Shown here: positions 26,494 through 35,628 of the stretch, in pieces
How positions within the stretch are numbered: position 1 is the first letter of the stretch
Layout of the letters: every line of letters begins with the position of its first letter
From: QHXW01 sp963847515
Lineage (GTDB): Bacteria > Acidobacteriota > Terriglobia > Bryobacterales > Bryobacteraceae
Assembly (NCBI GenBank): GCA_963847515.1
Contig: CAWKAA010000002.1
Location: 806,001-870,000 of the forward strand
Direction: 5' to 3'
DNA: 64,000 nt
Translations under genes and position numbers: made by a program
Notes under the pieces: generated by a model
What the model was told of the DNA's origin: nothing
What the model saw: only the letters and a program-made list of their open reading frames with translations
Databases searched by the model: none

Positions 26494-29400
26494 ATGATGC
26501 ACACACAAATACAGCCCTATTCTTGTGCGCGGGTGTCAAAGATCGCCAGTGCGCTACGAAACAACCATGGCGCCGTCAAGTGTTGCCTCCTGGCGCTCGT
26601 TTTCTTGACCCCGCTACAGATGTGGGGACAAGCCGTAGGCGCGATTGGGGGGACCGTGACCGATCCCAGCGGCGCTGTGATTCCGAATGCGAGAATGACA
26701 GCCGCAAATGTGGCCACTGGAGTCTCACAATCGACGGTGACGAGCGGCGCCGGAACTTACACCATTCCCAACCTGGTGGTGGGGACCTATACGGTCACTG
26801 CCGAAGGTCCAGGCTTCAAAACCGCGACCGCCGACCGAATCACTCTCGACGTCAGCCAGCAGAGAGAAGTGAATTTCAAGTTGGCTGTCACCGGGGTCGA
26901 GTCCACCGTGGAAGTGAATGCGGCTCCCCCTCTGCTCAACACCACTGACGGCATGCTGGGGGGGCTGGTAACTGAGCAGCAAGTTCAAACACTTCCGCTG
27001 AACGGTCGAAGCATTGCCAACCTGGTCATGATGCAGCCCGGCATGGCCCAGGACCAAGGAAGCATGGGATGGCTGGCGCCGCAGTGGATCAGCAACGGCA
27101 ACCGCGGGGAAACCGTGGTGGCGACCCTGGACAACGCCGATGCCACTGACACGGAGATGGGCACGCCGCAATTCTGGAACTTCAACCTGGATGCGATCGC
27201 CGAATTCAAGGTCCTGCAAAACAACTATTCGGCCATGTACGGCCAGGGTGGTGGCACCATCACGCAGATCGTGAGCAAGACTGGAACCAATCAGTTTCAC
27301 GGCAGCGCTTTTGAGTTCGTGCGCAATAGCGCGTTCGATGCGCGCAACTTCTTCTCAACTGATGTGCCGCCTTTCCAAAGAAATGAGTTCGGTGTGACAT
27401 TTGGCGGTCCCATCAAGAAGGACAAGACATTCTTCTTCGGCGAGTATGCCGGGTTCCGGCAGCGGCTCGGAGAACCGACACTTATGACCGTTCCGACAGA
27501 GGCCGAGCGGCAGGGTCTCGTTACCGTCGGAGCCTTCACCTACCGGGTGCCTTTGAATCCTACGGCCCAAGAGATACTCAGCGCGTATCCGCTACCTAAT
27601 GTGCCTAGCGCGACCGGCGCTAACAACCTGAACGCCGTGTACAAGCAGCCGACCGATGATAACCAGTTCTCCGTGCGCGTCGACCACCGGATCTCTGACA
27701 AGGATTCCCTTTTTGGCCGGGCGTCTTACATCAACAATAGCCTGAACCACACCGACCCGGTCGCAGCCATTGAAAACCCCTCCTTCTCCAGTGGGCAGTT
27801 CAATAACCCTCGCAACTTCGTCGTCAGCGAAACGCATATATTTTCGCCCACCCTGCTCAATAACTTTACCTTTACGCTCAACCGGCAGGTCGAAGCCGTC
27901 TTATTCACGAATCAAAGCGCAACGCAAACTACTTTCACCGATGGCAGCCTCTCGAACTGGGGACCCGACACCTTCATCACCAAGTATGTGGAGACTAATT
28001 TTAATCCACAAGACAGCGTCACATGGACCAAAGGCCGGCACACCCTCAACATGGGCGGCACGTTTCGCCGGGGATGGGACAATGGTTTCGGAGTCACCTC
28101 GCTGGGCCCGAACGGGGTTTATCAATTTGGAGCTGGCACACCGTTGGCGCAGAGCCTCGTTTCCACCGACGGAAAATCGTCGTTGCCCGCCGGAAGTGGA
28201 AGCCCCAACGGCCTCATCAGCATGATGGAGGGTGTGTCGCAATCCTACGGCCGTTCTACGACGATTCCAGGTTTCGGCGCACCGGGTGGCACACCTTGGT
28301 GGGGCATGCGGGTCTGGCAGATGGCGGGTTGGATTCAAGACGACATGAAGCTGACTTCCAAGCTCACAGTGAACCTGGGTCTCCGCTATGAATATCATTC
28401 CGTGCCATCCGAGGTGGGCAATCGCTTCGGTGGAGTGGCAGACTATGGCAGCCTGTTCGGCCACTTCGTCGTTAATCCGCAACCGTTGTACGCTCCCGAT
28501 TACAAGAATTTCGCGCCGCGCCTTGGGGTAGCCTACAAGGCCGCCAGCAAAACCGTTCTGCGGGGCGGCTTTGCCATATTCACCAACATGATTCCCACCG
28601 TCTATCCTGACCAGGCACTGGTCAATTTCCCGCTGGCCTCGCTGAGCTATCTCCAGAATGCACCCTACTCTGTGGCTCCCCTACCTGTGTCGCTGCCTGC
28701 GCTGACCAGTACTTCGGGCACCGTCCTGCCTCCGAATGGAAATACCAAGCTCATTCCACCGAATACGCCCGTAAATCTGGCGCCCATTGCGGCGGTAATC
28801 GGCAATATCGCCGGCGACTATCCATCGGATGCCATGCGCAACGGATACACGATCAGCGGCAACGCCACGGTAGAACAAGAACTCCCGGGTAATGTCAATT
28901 TGACTGTGTCGTACGTCATGAACAACGGCATCCACCTCTACCAGGAAAGTTTCCCGAACGGATATACCGGCGCCCAGTCACAATACACCCCTTACTCCAA
29001 CATCACTCCCGGTTTGGGTGAGTTGCTGATTTTTTACAATGGGGCCCGTTCCAACTACAACGGACTTCAGGTGCAAGTGCGTAAGACATCCATGGAGCAC
29101 GGCATCGCGTTTCAGGCCAACTACACCTGGGCCAAGACGATGTCGGACGCGGACGCGGTCTGGAGCGCACCTGGAACTAGCGGCGGGGTCACTCTCAATA
29201 ACCCGCTATGCCTCCGGTGCGAGTATGCACCCGCCACCTATAGCGTGAAGCAGAGAGCCGTAGCGAACTTTGAGTACGACATCCCCTTCGGACACTTTTC
29301 CCAGCTTCCCAAAAGGCTGACGCAAGGGTGGAAAGCGCTCGGCATCTTCAGCGCACAGTCCGGCTTCCCATTCACGGTCGTGGGACCCTACGGCACGCTG

Positions 29401-29850
29401 CAGTTCGGCTACGACAGCTTTGACGGCGTGGGCGCCAGACCATTCCTGGTGCAGACGCCGACCTATAACAATTCCGGCGGCCCGCAACTCTTTTCGAACG
29501 GCGTCCTGGCAAATTCCGCCGCGGTTGCCGCTGGCGGCAACGTGACCGGCCCGTTTTTTTCAATACCTACCACGGCCAACGCCAGCGGTTCGACCGTAAC
29601 ATCGCCCGGCAACTTGGGTCGCAACACCTTCACCGGTCCCGGATGGTGGAATTTTGATGTCTCTCTGATCAAGGACACGCATGTCACTGAACGAAGCACC
29701 TTACAGTTCCGCGCGGAGTTCTTCAATCTCCCCAACCACCCCACTTTTGGTACACCGAACTCGACGCTGGGGAATCCTACGTTCGGCACATCCACTTATA
29801 CGGCGACGGCAGAGCGGCAGATTCAGTTCGGGCTTCGGTTGATGTTTTGA
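26494..29850 (+). CDS. TonB-dependent receptor, Oar type with CarboxypepD-reg domain
   Basis: The 1118-residue receptor has a long N-terminus with the hydrophobic signal segment at ~30-48 (CCLLALVFLTPLQMWGQA), a CarboxypepD-reg sandwich (VGAIGGTVTDPSGAVIPNA onward), a plug beginning near LPLNGRSIANLVMMQPG, and a barrel ending in Phe (FGLRLMF). Its family is that of the receptor at 6954-10358, but the two are clearly diverged. It may take up a product of the esterase encoded just upstream (inference from context). Confidence 0.9.
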   Translation: MMHTQIQPYSCARVSKIASALRNNHGAVKCCLLALVFLTPLQMWGQAVGAIGGTVTDPSGAVIPNARMTAANVATGVSQSTVTSGAGTYTIPNLVVGTYTVTAEGPGFKTATADRITLDVSQQREVNFKLAVTGVESTVEVNAAPPLLNTTDGMLGGLVTEQQVQTLPLNGRSIANLVMMQPGMAQDQGSMGWLAPQWISNGNRGETVVATLDNADATDTEMGTPQFWNFNLDAIAEFKVLQNNYSAMYGQGGGTITQIVSKTGTNQFHGSAFEFVRNSAFDARNFFSTDVPPFQRNEFGVTFGGPIKKDKTFFFGEYAGFRQRLGEPTLMTVPTEAERQGLVTVGAFTYRVPLNPTAQEILSAYPLPNVPSATGANNLNAVYKQPTDDNQFSVRVDHRISDKDSLFGRASYINNSLNHTDPVAAIENPSFSSGQFNNPRNFVVSETHIFSPTLLNNFTFTLNRQVEAVLFTNQSATQTTFTDGSLSNWGPDTFITKYVETNFNPQDSVTWTKGRHTLNMGGTFRRGWDNGFGVTSLGPNGVYQFGAGTPLAQSLVSTDGKSSLPAGSGSPNGLISMMEGVSQSYGRSTTIPGFGAPGGTPWWGMRVWQMAGWIQDDMKLTSKLTVNLGLRYEYHSVPSEVGNRFGGVADYGSLFGHFVVNPQPLYAPDYKNFAPRLGVAYKAASKTVLRGGFAIFTNMIPTVYPDQALVNFPLASLSYLQNAPYSVAPLPVSLPALTSTSGTVLPPNGNTKLIPPNTPVNLAPIAAVIGNIAGDYPSDAMRNGYTISGNATVEQELPGNVNLTVSYVMNNGIHLYQESFPNGYTGAQSQYTPYSNITPGLGELLIFYNGARSNYNGLQVQVRKTSMEHGIAFQANYTWAKTMSDADAVWSAPGTSGGVTLNNPLCLRCEYAPATYSVKQRAVANFEYDIPFGHFSQLPKRLTQGWKALGIFSAQSGFPFTVVGPYGTLQFGYDSFDGVGARPFLVQTPTYNNSGGPQLFSNGVLANSAAVAAGGNVTGPFFSIPTTANASGSTVTSPGNLGRNTFTGPGWWNFDVSLIKDTHVTERSTLQFRAEFFNLPNHPTFGTPNSTLGNPTFGTSTYTATAERQIQFGLRLMF

Positions 29851-29875
29851 CGCGAGAGCCGCCGCGATTCTCGCG
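29851..29875 (+). terminator. Stem-loop directly after TonB receptor 2
   Basis: CGCGAGA (29851-29857) pairs with TCTCGCG (29869-29875) with an 11-base loop, starting at the base after the stop codon. There is no T run after it, so it may be an RNA-stability hairpin rather than an intrinsic terminator. Confidence 0.4.
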
Positions 29876-30358
29876 GACGATTACACGGGCGAAGCATGAT
29901 GCATCGCCCTGTCGCATGCCATCCGCATGGTAAGCAGGATGGCCGGACCAACAGCCCTGGGTTCCGTCGAGGAGGCGCGCCGCGCCGCACTCTTTCCGGT
30001 TGAAACCCTGATGGCTTATACCGAAGGATGTCCGGAGCGACGGGAGTTCACTGACCACTTCGAGTTTGTGCGTCACAATACCGCTTTTCATTATTGGTAA
30101 CGGAAGATCTTGCAAGCAATGCTCAAGATTAGTCTTGGTAAGTCGGCACCTCGGACTTATGTCACTCGAGGTTCCCAAACGGGGTTCTGGCAAGCATCGG
30201 CCGGCGCCCGCAATCGGCCAAGAAAGGTTTAGGACGTGGTTGCCGCTGTCCGCCGCCGTGAGCTGTGGCAGCAGTGCCGGAAAGCCTGCCCTGCAGTGAT
30301 GTCACGTCCACTGACACGGCCCGTACCTCGATCCCGTCGTGATAACCTTCCCTGAATA
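29876..30358. other. Gene-free region
   Basis: About 480 bases between TonB receptor 2 and the DUF2339 gene. All open frames here are short, show no recognisable motif and lack a clear ribosome-binding site. No repeat or RNA gene was seen. Confidence 0.4.
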
Positions 30359-32482
30359 GTGCCCTCCGAAGAACAAGAGCGCATGGACGCGCTGAGCGAG
30401 GCCATCGTGCGTCTGCTCCAGCGCCATGAGCAGACTGATCGGCGCATCGCACGAATCGAAACGGCGTTAGGGATCGGCGAAGCCGTGCCACCTGTGGAGC
30501 GCTCGCGCCAGCCGGAGCCTGCACCTGAAATCCCGCCTGAACCCTCGCCCGCTACCGAGCGAACCGCGGAGCGCATTCCCCTGCCCCCGCTGCAGTCTGC
30601 CCCGCCCATCGCGCCGAACGTACCGGTTTCAGACCGTCCTCGTGAATTCGAAACTCAGGTCGGTCTCACCTGGATCAGCCGCATCGGAGCGGTCACGCTG
30701 ATTTTCTGCGTGGCATTCATTTTCAAGTACGCCATCGACAATCAATGGATCGGCGAAACCGGGCGCGTTGTCCTCGGCATTCTGGCGGGGCTTGCTTGCG
30801 TGGGCGCCGGCGACCTCATCTGGCGACGCGGCCAGCAAACCTACGCGCAGGCGATTTCCGGCCTCGGCATCGCCATCCTGTATCTTTCCTTCTACGCGTC
30901 TTTCGCTTTCTATCACCTGCTGCCGCAAAGTGCGCCTTTTGCCCTGATGACGCTCACGACAGCGCTTTCAGCCGCACTCGCCTTGCGTTATGAAGCGCCC
31001 GCGATTGCCGCCCTTGGGCTCATCGGCGGATACCTGACGCCGGTGCTGCTCAGTACCGGTGAGGACCGGCCGATCGTGTTCTTTAGTTATATTTTCCTTC
31101 TCGATGTGGGTGCTCTTGCGCTGGTGCGAGCCCGCCAATGGCTGAAGTTTGAGTTCCTGGCTTTCGCCGCCACTTTGATCCTCTACACGGCCTGGGGCGC
31201 TACGCACTATACGCTCGAAAAAGAAATCGTGGCAACCGTGTTTGGGCTGCTTTTCTACTCGCTATTTCTGCTGGCAGGCCACCCGGCAACCGTCATTGCA
31301 TCGCAAGTGCTGGTCACCGCGGTTCTGGCCGGTATCTGGGACACGAAGCCCCTGCAATACCTGGCAACCACCACCACAGTTGCCGCCGCCGGGCTGGTTG
31401 CCGCGGACCTTAGAAAACTTGTAACCCTCGCCCCCTTCACTCTCGCCGCATACTGGGCCCTTTACGCCGTGTGGTACCGTTCGTTCCTCGGAACCGTCCC
31501 ACTCGCCACAGTCCTTACATTTCTTACCGTGGCGTTCCTGCTCTTCTTTGCCTGGCCGCCGTGGCGCGCGCTGGTGCGCAAAGCCGAATTGCGTACACCC
31601 GAGTTTCTGGTGCTGGCGCTCAATGCCGTGGCCTACTATGCCGCCGCTTACAACCTTCTGGTCACGAATAATCGCGCTTACCTCGGCCTGTTCACGGTAG
31701 CTCTCGCGGGCCTGTACCTCGCGATGAGCATGGAACTGTGGCGTCATTTGCCCGCGGACGGCCGTGACTCCCGGCCCGTGCTGCTCTCTCTCGGCGTCGC
31801 GCTCACCTTGATCACACTGGCGGCGCCCATCCAATTCACCGGTTATCGCATCACTATCGGCTGGGCCATTGAAGCCGCGGCGCTCATCTGGATCGGCAAG
31901 CGCGCGCGAAGCGAATGGCTCATCATCGCAGCACTGTGCGTTTTCGGTCTCGTGTTGATTCGTCTGTGGACGCTGGATTCCTGGATCTACTCTCACCCTG
32001 ACTATCGTGCTCTCTGGAACGGCCGGTTCATCACTTTTCTCGTCGCGGCTGTCGCGCTGTGGGCATCGGCACGTTGGCTCGGCGCTGGAGCCCGCGCGGT
32101 GGCCACGTATGTCGCCGGGCACACGGTTCTGATGTGGGGCCTGATGCTCGAAGTAACGGGCTGGGCCGAGCGCACAGCGACGCCCGAAAACGTAACGAAC
32201 CTCGAAAGCACGTCGATTTCGATCCTGATGGCCGTCTACGCCCTCGTACTCGTCGTGGCAGGCGTTGTGACGCGAACGTTGATTAATCGCGTCCTCGGAC
32301 TGGGGCTAATCGGCCTCGTGGTCGCGAAATTGTATCTTTACGACGTGTGGCTGCTGGTTCGCATTTACCGTATCGCCGCGTTCGCCGTCCTGGGCGCGCT
32401 TCTGCTCATCACGTCGTATCTCTATTCCCGCTACAAGGAAAAGATCGAGACCTGGTGGAAAGATGATAAAGCGCTTTCTTAG
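30359..32482 (+). CDS. DUF2339 multi-pass membrane protein
   Basis: The 707-residue protein begins at GTG 30359 (or ATG 30383, MDALSEAIVRLL). A coiled-coil-like N-terminus (to ~45) and a Pro-rich linker lead to about 20 hydrophobic segments starting near VTLIFCVAFIFKYAIDN. The segments with GYLTPVLLSTGE and similar small loops are typical of the DUF2339 family. Function unknown; the family usually sits beside a DUF3999 protein, as here, where the two genes overlap by 20 bases. A role in the envelope is likely. Confidence 0.85.
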   Translation: MPSEEQERMDALSEAIVRLLQRHEQTDRRIARIETALGIGEAVPPVERSRQPEPAPEIPPEPSPATERTAERIPLPPLQSAPPIAPNVPVSDRPREFETQVGLTWISRIGAVTLIFCVAFIFKYAIDNQWIGETGRVVLGILAGLACVGAGDLIWRRGQQTYAQAISGLGIAILYLSFYASFAFYHLLPQSAPFALMTLTTALSAALALRYEAPAIAALGLIGGYLTPVLLSTGEDRPIVFFSYIFLLDVGALALVRARQWLKFEFLAFAATLILYTAWGATHYTLEKEIVATVFGLLFYSLFLLAGHPATVIASQVLVTAVLAGIWDTKPLQYLATTTTVAAAGLVAADLRKLVTLAPFTLAAYWALYAVWYRSFLGTVPLATVLTFLTVAFLLFFAWPPWRALVRKAELRTPEFLVLALNAVAYYAAAYNLLVTNNRAYLGLFTVALAGLYLAMSMELWRHLPADGRDSRPVLLSLGVALTLITLAAPIQFTGYRITIGWAIEAAALIWIGKRARSEWLIIAALCVFGLVLIRLWTLDSWIYSHPDYRALWNGRFITFLVAAVALWASARWLGAGARAVATYVAGHTVLMWGLMLEVTGWAERTATPENVTNLESTSISILMAVYALVLVVAGVVTRTLINRVLGLGLIGLVVAKLYLYDVWLLVRIYRIAAFAVLGALLLITSYLYSRYKEKIETWWKDDKALS

Positions 32483-33698
32483 CCTGCTGCTGTTTTCAGT
32501 CCCTGCAATTCAGGCGCTGGACACCGCACGGTGGCAGGTTCAGTCGCCCATCCAGATTCCACCCGGGTCCTCCGGCATTGCCGCCCTAAAACTCACGCGC
32601 GAAATCTACGTGCGATCGCGCGCAGATTTGGCCGATCTGCGCGTGGTGAGCGGCGGCGAAGAAGTCCCTTACCTGATCGATGCCCGCAGAGGCTCCGTCG
32701 AATTCCGGCAGATTGCGCCGGCGGTAATCAACCAGTCGGTGGCACCAGGCCGCGGACTTCAGTTAACGCTCGATCTCGGCGCCCACTTCAAACACAGCCG
32801 GATTCGGATCTATACCGGCGAAACCAACTTCAAGCAAAAGGTTCGCGTCGAGACCAGCGAGGACGGGCATTCATGGGCCGTCGCGCGCGATGACGGCTAC
32901 ATCTTCGATTTCTCGCAGGGCGACCGGCATATGGCCCTCCTGACTGTGGATTATCCGCCTTCCACCATGCGATACGTTCGCTTAACTGTGTTCGGGTGGA
33001 TGAAGACCGGTACTGTTAGCCAGGCCTGGGCGGCTTACCGCAACGAACTTCCGGCCGAGCGCGATGTCATGGACACCGTGGTGCCACAGCGCACCGAAGA
33101 TCCGGAAACGAAATCGAGCCTTCTGCTGATCGATCTGAAACAAGCCGGCGTCCCGTACGATCGCGTGCGGCTGGAGTCGGATTCGCGCTATTACCGGGCA
33201 GCCGAGCTCGAGACCAGCAAAGATGGCAAGGACTGGCGCTTAGCAGCCAGTGGAACCATTTTTCAAACGGTGAACGAGCCCTCTCCCGGCTTGACCTTCG
33301 GTGAGCGCCACGAACGCTACCTGCGATTGCGAATCTTCAATGGCGATGATAAGCCCATTCCGGTGAAGAACGTGGTGATCGAGGCAACCACGCGCCTGCT
33401 GAAGTTCGCGCTGACCTCGAACGCCGGGCCGTTTTACCTCTTTACCGGGAATCCGGATGCGAAAGCGCCGTTCTATGATTTCGCAGCGATCCTTGCACGC
33501 GAAGCCCCGCAACCGGAGGTTCGTGCGGTCCTGCTTGCGCCGGCCGATAATCCCGGGTATCGCCCGCCACCGCGTCCCGTCAAACCTTGGAGTGAGCGCC
33601 ACCCCCAATTGCTCTACGCAACTTTGGCAATCGCAATCCTGTTCATGGGTTATATCACGGTTCGCTTTCTGTTTAAAGTGAAAAACGCGCCAGGCTGA
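32463..33698 (+). CDS. DUF3999-type envelope protein
   Basis: The 411-residue protein has a signal peptide (MIKRFLSLLLFSVPAIQA), two similar beta-rich modules (each with a VRxETSxDGxxW-like line, at ~135-145 and ~238-248), and a C-terminal membrane segment (LLYATLAIAILFMGYITVRFLF). This layout and its position after a DUF2339 gene support the DUF3999 family. The repeated beta modules resemble discoidin-like carbohydrate-binding folds, which would place it on the periplasmic face (inference). Confidence 0.75.
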   Translation: MIKRFLSLLLFSVPAIQALDTARWQVQSPIQIPPGSSGIAALKLTREIYVRSRADLADLRVVSGGEEVPYLIDARRGSVEFRQIAPAVINQSVAPGRGLQLTLDLGAHFKHSRIRIYTGETNFKQKVRVETSEDGHSWAVARDDGYIFDFSQGDRHMALLTVDYPPSTMRYVRLTVFGWMKTGTVSQAWAAYRNELPAERDVMDTVVPQRTEDPETKSSLLLIDLKQAGVPYDRVRLESDSRYYRAAELETSKDGKDWRLAASGTIFQTVNEPSPGLTFGERHERYLRLRIFNGDDKPIPVKNVVIEATTRLLKFALTSNAGPFYLFTGNPDAKAPFYDFAAILAREAPQPEVRAVLLAPADNPGYRPPPRPVKPWSERHPQLLYATLAIAILFMGYITVRFLFKVKNAPG

Positions 33699-33708
33699 GA
33701 CGCCACCG

Positions 33709-34116
33709 TCACTTCAGACTCTTCAAGTACTGCACCATCGCCTCGGCGTCTTCCGCGTTCAGTTTATAGGTGGGCATGGGCGGATCGGCGTTGTGACCGC
33801 TGGGGCCGAGGCCCGTCTTCAGAAATTCGGTGATGCCCTTTTCACCCCATCGCTGCCACAAGCGGCTGCCGGGCGTTAGGTCCGGTGACGTTTTATGCCA
33901 ATCCTTCATGGGCTGCATGGGCTGGAAATCCAGCACAGTCCCCTTCAGCCATTTTTCGTGCTCAAGCTGGCCATCCGCGCCGCGCGGCGTGTGGCAATTC
34001 TGGCATTTCGCCACTTCCTCCACCAGATACCTCCCCCGGTCTGTCTGGTCGGTTGCGGCGTTAACCAAGGATAAGGAGGCAAACAGGGTTACTGCTGCGG
34101 TCAGCAATGTTTTCAT
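33709..34116 (-). CDS. Small monoheme c-type cytochrome
   Basis: The preferred start is ATG 34116 (MKTLLTAAVTLFASLSLVNA, a signal peptide); an ATG 18 bases earlier is also open. The mature protein has one heme site, CQNCH, and a distal Met candidate in DPPMPTYKL. About 115 mature residues, the normal size for a cytochrome c shuttle in the periplasm. It is convergent with the DUF3999 gene (10 bases between stops) and divergent from the LysR gene. Confidence 0.85.
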   Translation of the reverse strand: MKTLLTAAVTLFASLSLVNAATDQTDRGRYLVEEVAKCQNCHTPRGADGQLEHEKWLKGTVLDFQPMQPMKDWHKTSPDLTPGSRLWQRWGEKGITEFLKTGLGPSGHNADPPMPTYKLNAEDAEAMVQYLKSLK

Positions 34117-34177
34117 ACGGTTCAATGTATCCAACGAAAAAGCTCCGCCGCAACTCTCCGGTTTTTTTGAGTTCGTC

Positions 34178-34186
34178 TGTTACAAT
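34178..34186 (+). promoter_or_regulatory. Extended -10 promoter for the LysR gene
   Basis: TGTTACAAT matches the extended -10 form (TGn followed by TACAAT) 65 bases upstream of the LysR ATG; no good -35 is seen, as is usual for extended -10 promoters. Similar TGTTATAAT elements precede the RraA-like gene and ispH. Confidence 0.4.
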
Positions 34187-34250
34187 ATGTACAAACCTCC
34201 CGAGCCGGCTGCCATAGCTTTGACGAACGGGAAACAGTGCCCCACGCACT

Positions 34251-35177
34251 ATGGATTTTGATCAGCTCCACACGTTCCTCGAGATCGTCCGCCTGAAAAG
34301 TTTTTCAAAGGCTGCGCAAACGTGTTATCGAACGCAGCCGGCCATCAGCGCGCAAATCCGCCAGCTCGAACAGGAGCTGAAAACCGAACTGTTTGAGAGG
34401 TTCGGCAGCCGCATCTCGCTCACCACTGCGGGAAAGTTGTTCGCCGGATACGCCGAACAGATCCTCGATTTGCGCCGCCGCGGCCAGGACGAAATTAACG
34501 AGCTGGAGCGATTCCCCAAAGGCGAGCTGGTGATTGCTGCCAATGAGGCCACCTGCATTTACGTCCTTCCCCAGGTTTTTTCGGAATATAAAAAGCAATT
34601 CCCCGGAGTGCAATTGCAGGTGGACCGCTCCTATGGTACGCGGGTGTTGGAAGCGGTCAACGAAAACATCGCGGACTTTGGCCTCACGCAGCTGCCCGTC
34701 CAGGAAAAACGCGTGCAGGTGGTGGATATATATAGGGACGAGATTCGCGTGATCGCTCCCGCCCGGCACGCCATTGCCGAATTGAGTGCCGTCGCCTGCC
34801 ACGATTTGGTACCCTATCCGCTGCTGCTCCCAACGTCCGGCACTACGCGCGCGCGGCTCAATACGTGGCTGGAGCCGGTGGAAGACCGCATTCAGGTTTC
34901 CATGGAGCTTGATTCTACGGAGATGATGAAGCGATTCACCATGGCGGGTCTGGGACTTACGTTCCTCGCGGCTTCGAATTGCCGTGAAGAAGTGGCCGCG
35001 GGCAAGCTTCGCTCTGTGCCCATGGCTCCCGAGCCCATGGCGCGCCGCCTGGGATTGATTTATCGTAAAGACAAAGCACTATCCAAGGCCGCGCTTGGAT
35101 TCATCCAGGTTGTGCTCGAACAGTTTGGCGAGCCGGCGGTTGAAAACAGGAAAGGTCCGCGCGTAGCAGTTCCATAA
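34251..35177 (+). CDS. LysR-family transcriptional regulator
   Basis: The 308-residue protein has the N-terminal LysR winged helix (MDFDQLHTFLEIVRLKSFSK, then QPAISAQIRQLEQEL) and a periplasmic-binding-like effector domain from ~90 to the end (LPQVFSEYKKQFPGVQLQVD). The family includes CysB- and CbbR-like activators; the co-inducer is unknown. It is divergent from the small cytochrome gene and followed 13 bases later by a zinc-ribbon protein gene that may be cotranscribed. Confidence 0.9.
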   Translation: MDFDQLHTFLEIVRLKSFSKAAQTCYRTQPAISAQIRQLEQELKTELFERFGSRISLTTAGKLFAGYAEQILDLRRRGQDEINELERFPKGELVIAANEATCIYVLPQVFSEYKKQFPGVQLQVDRSYGTRVLEAVNENIADFGLTQLPVQEKRVQVVDIYRDEIRVIAPARHAIAELSAVACHDLVPYPLLLPTSGTTRARLNTWLEPVEDRIQVSMELDSTEMMKRFTMAGLGLTFLAASNCREEVAAGKLRSVPMAPEPMARRLGLIYRKDKALSKAALGFIQVVLEQFGEPAVENRKGPRVAVP

Positions 35178-35190
35178 GGCGAGGATATCG

Positions 35191-35625
35191 ATGCGTTGTC
35201 ACAAATGCGGCGGGAATTTAGATGTTATTGGGCGAAACTGCCCGCGCTGTGGCCAGCCGGTCGAACCTCAACGCCTGGCTGGCATGTTGAAAACTTCGAC
35301 CATCTTGATTTCCGCAGACGATACCGAAGGCGTCTACCGTTCTGTGGAAGATGTTCCCGAACCGCTGCGCAAGAAACTCCTGCGCTCTACCAACAGCCTC
35401 AACTCCAGAACCATGCTGATTGCCGACCGCCGCGGCCGGCAGGAAATCGCCCGGGCACTCAAGAAATTACCCGGCGCGTCGCAGCGTCGCCTGTCGCAGG
35501 CCCTGGCGGGCCAAACTTCCAAGCCGACATCGTTTCAAAAGATAGGTATCCCCCAGGCTATCGGGATTCTGCTGGCCGGAGCCGCAGGCCTGGCCGCATG
35601 GATGGTCTTAAGCCACAACTGGTAG
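35191..35625 (+). CDS. Zinc-ribbon protein with C-terminal membrane anchor
   Basis: The 144-residue protein has a rubredoxin-type zinc ribbon at the N-terminus (CHKCGG and CPRCGQ) and one hydrophobic segment at the C-terminus (AIGILLAGAAGLAAWMVL), giving a tail-anchored topology with the ribbon in the cytoplasm. The middle is polar with Arg- and Lys-rich helices. No enzymatic motif. Its stop is 3 bases from the stop of the convergent gene. Confidence 0.65.
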   Translation: MRCHKCGGNLDVIGRNCPRCGQPVEPQRLAGMLKTSTILISADDTEGVYRSVEDVPEPLRKKLLRSTNSLNSRTMLIADRRGRQEIARALKKLPGASQRRLSQALAGQTSKPTSFQKIGIPQAIGILLAGAAGLAAWMVLSHNW

Positions 35626-35628
35626 GCC

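Noticed and set aside
29876..30358. Search for tRNA or small RNA in a gene-free stretch
   Set aside because: No cloverleaf, no conserved tRNA boxes and no terminator with T tract were seen.
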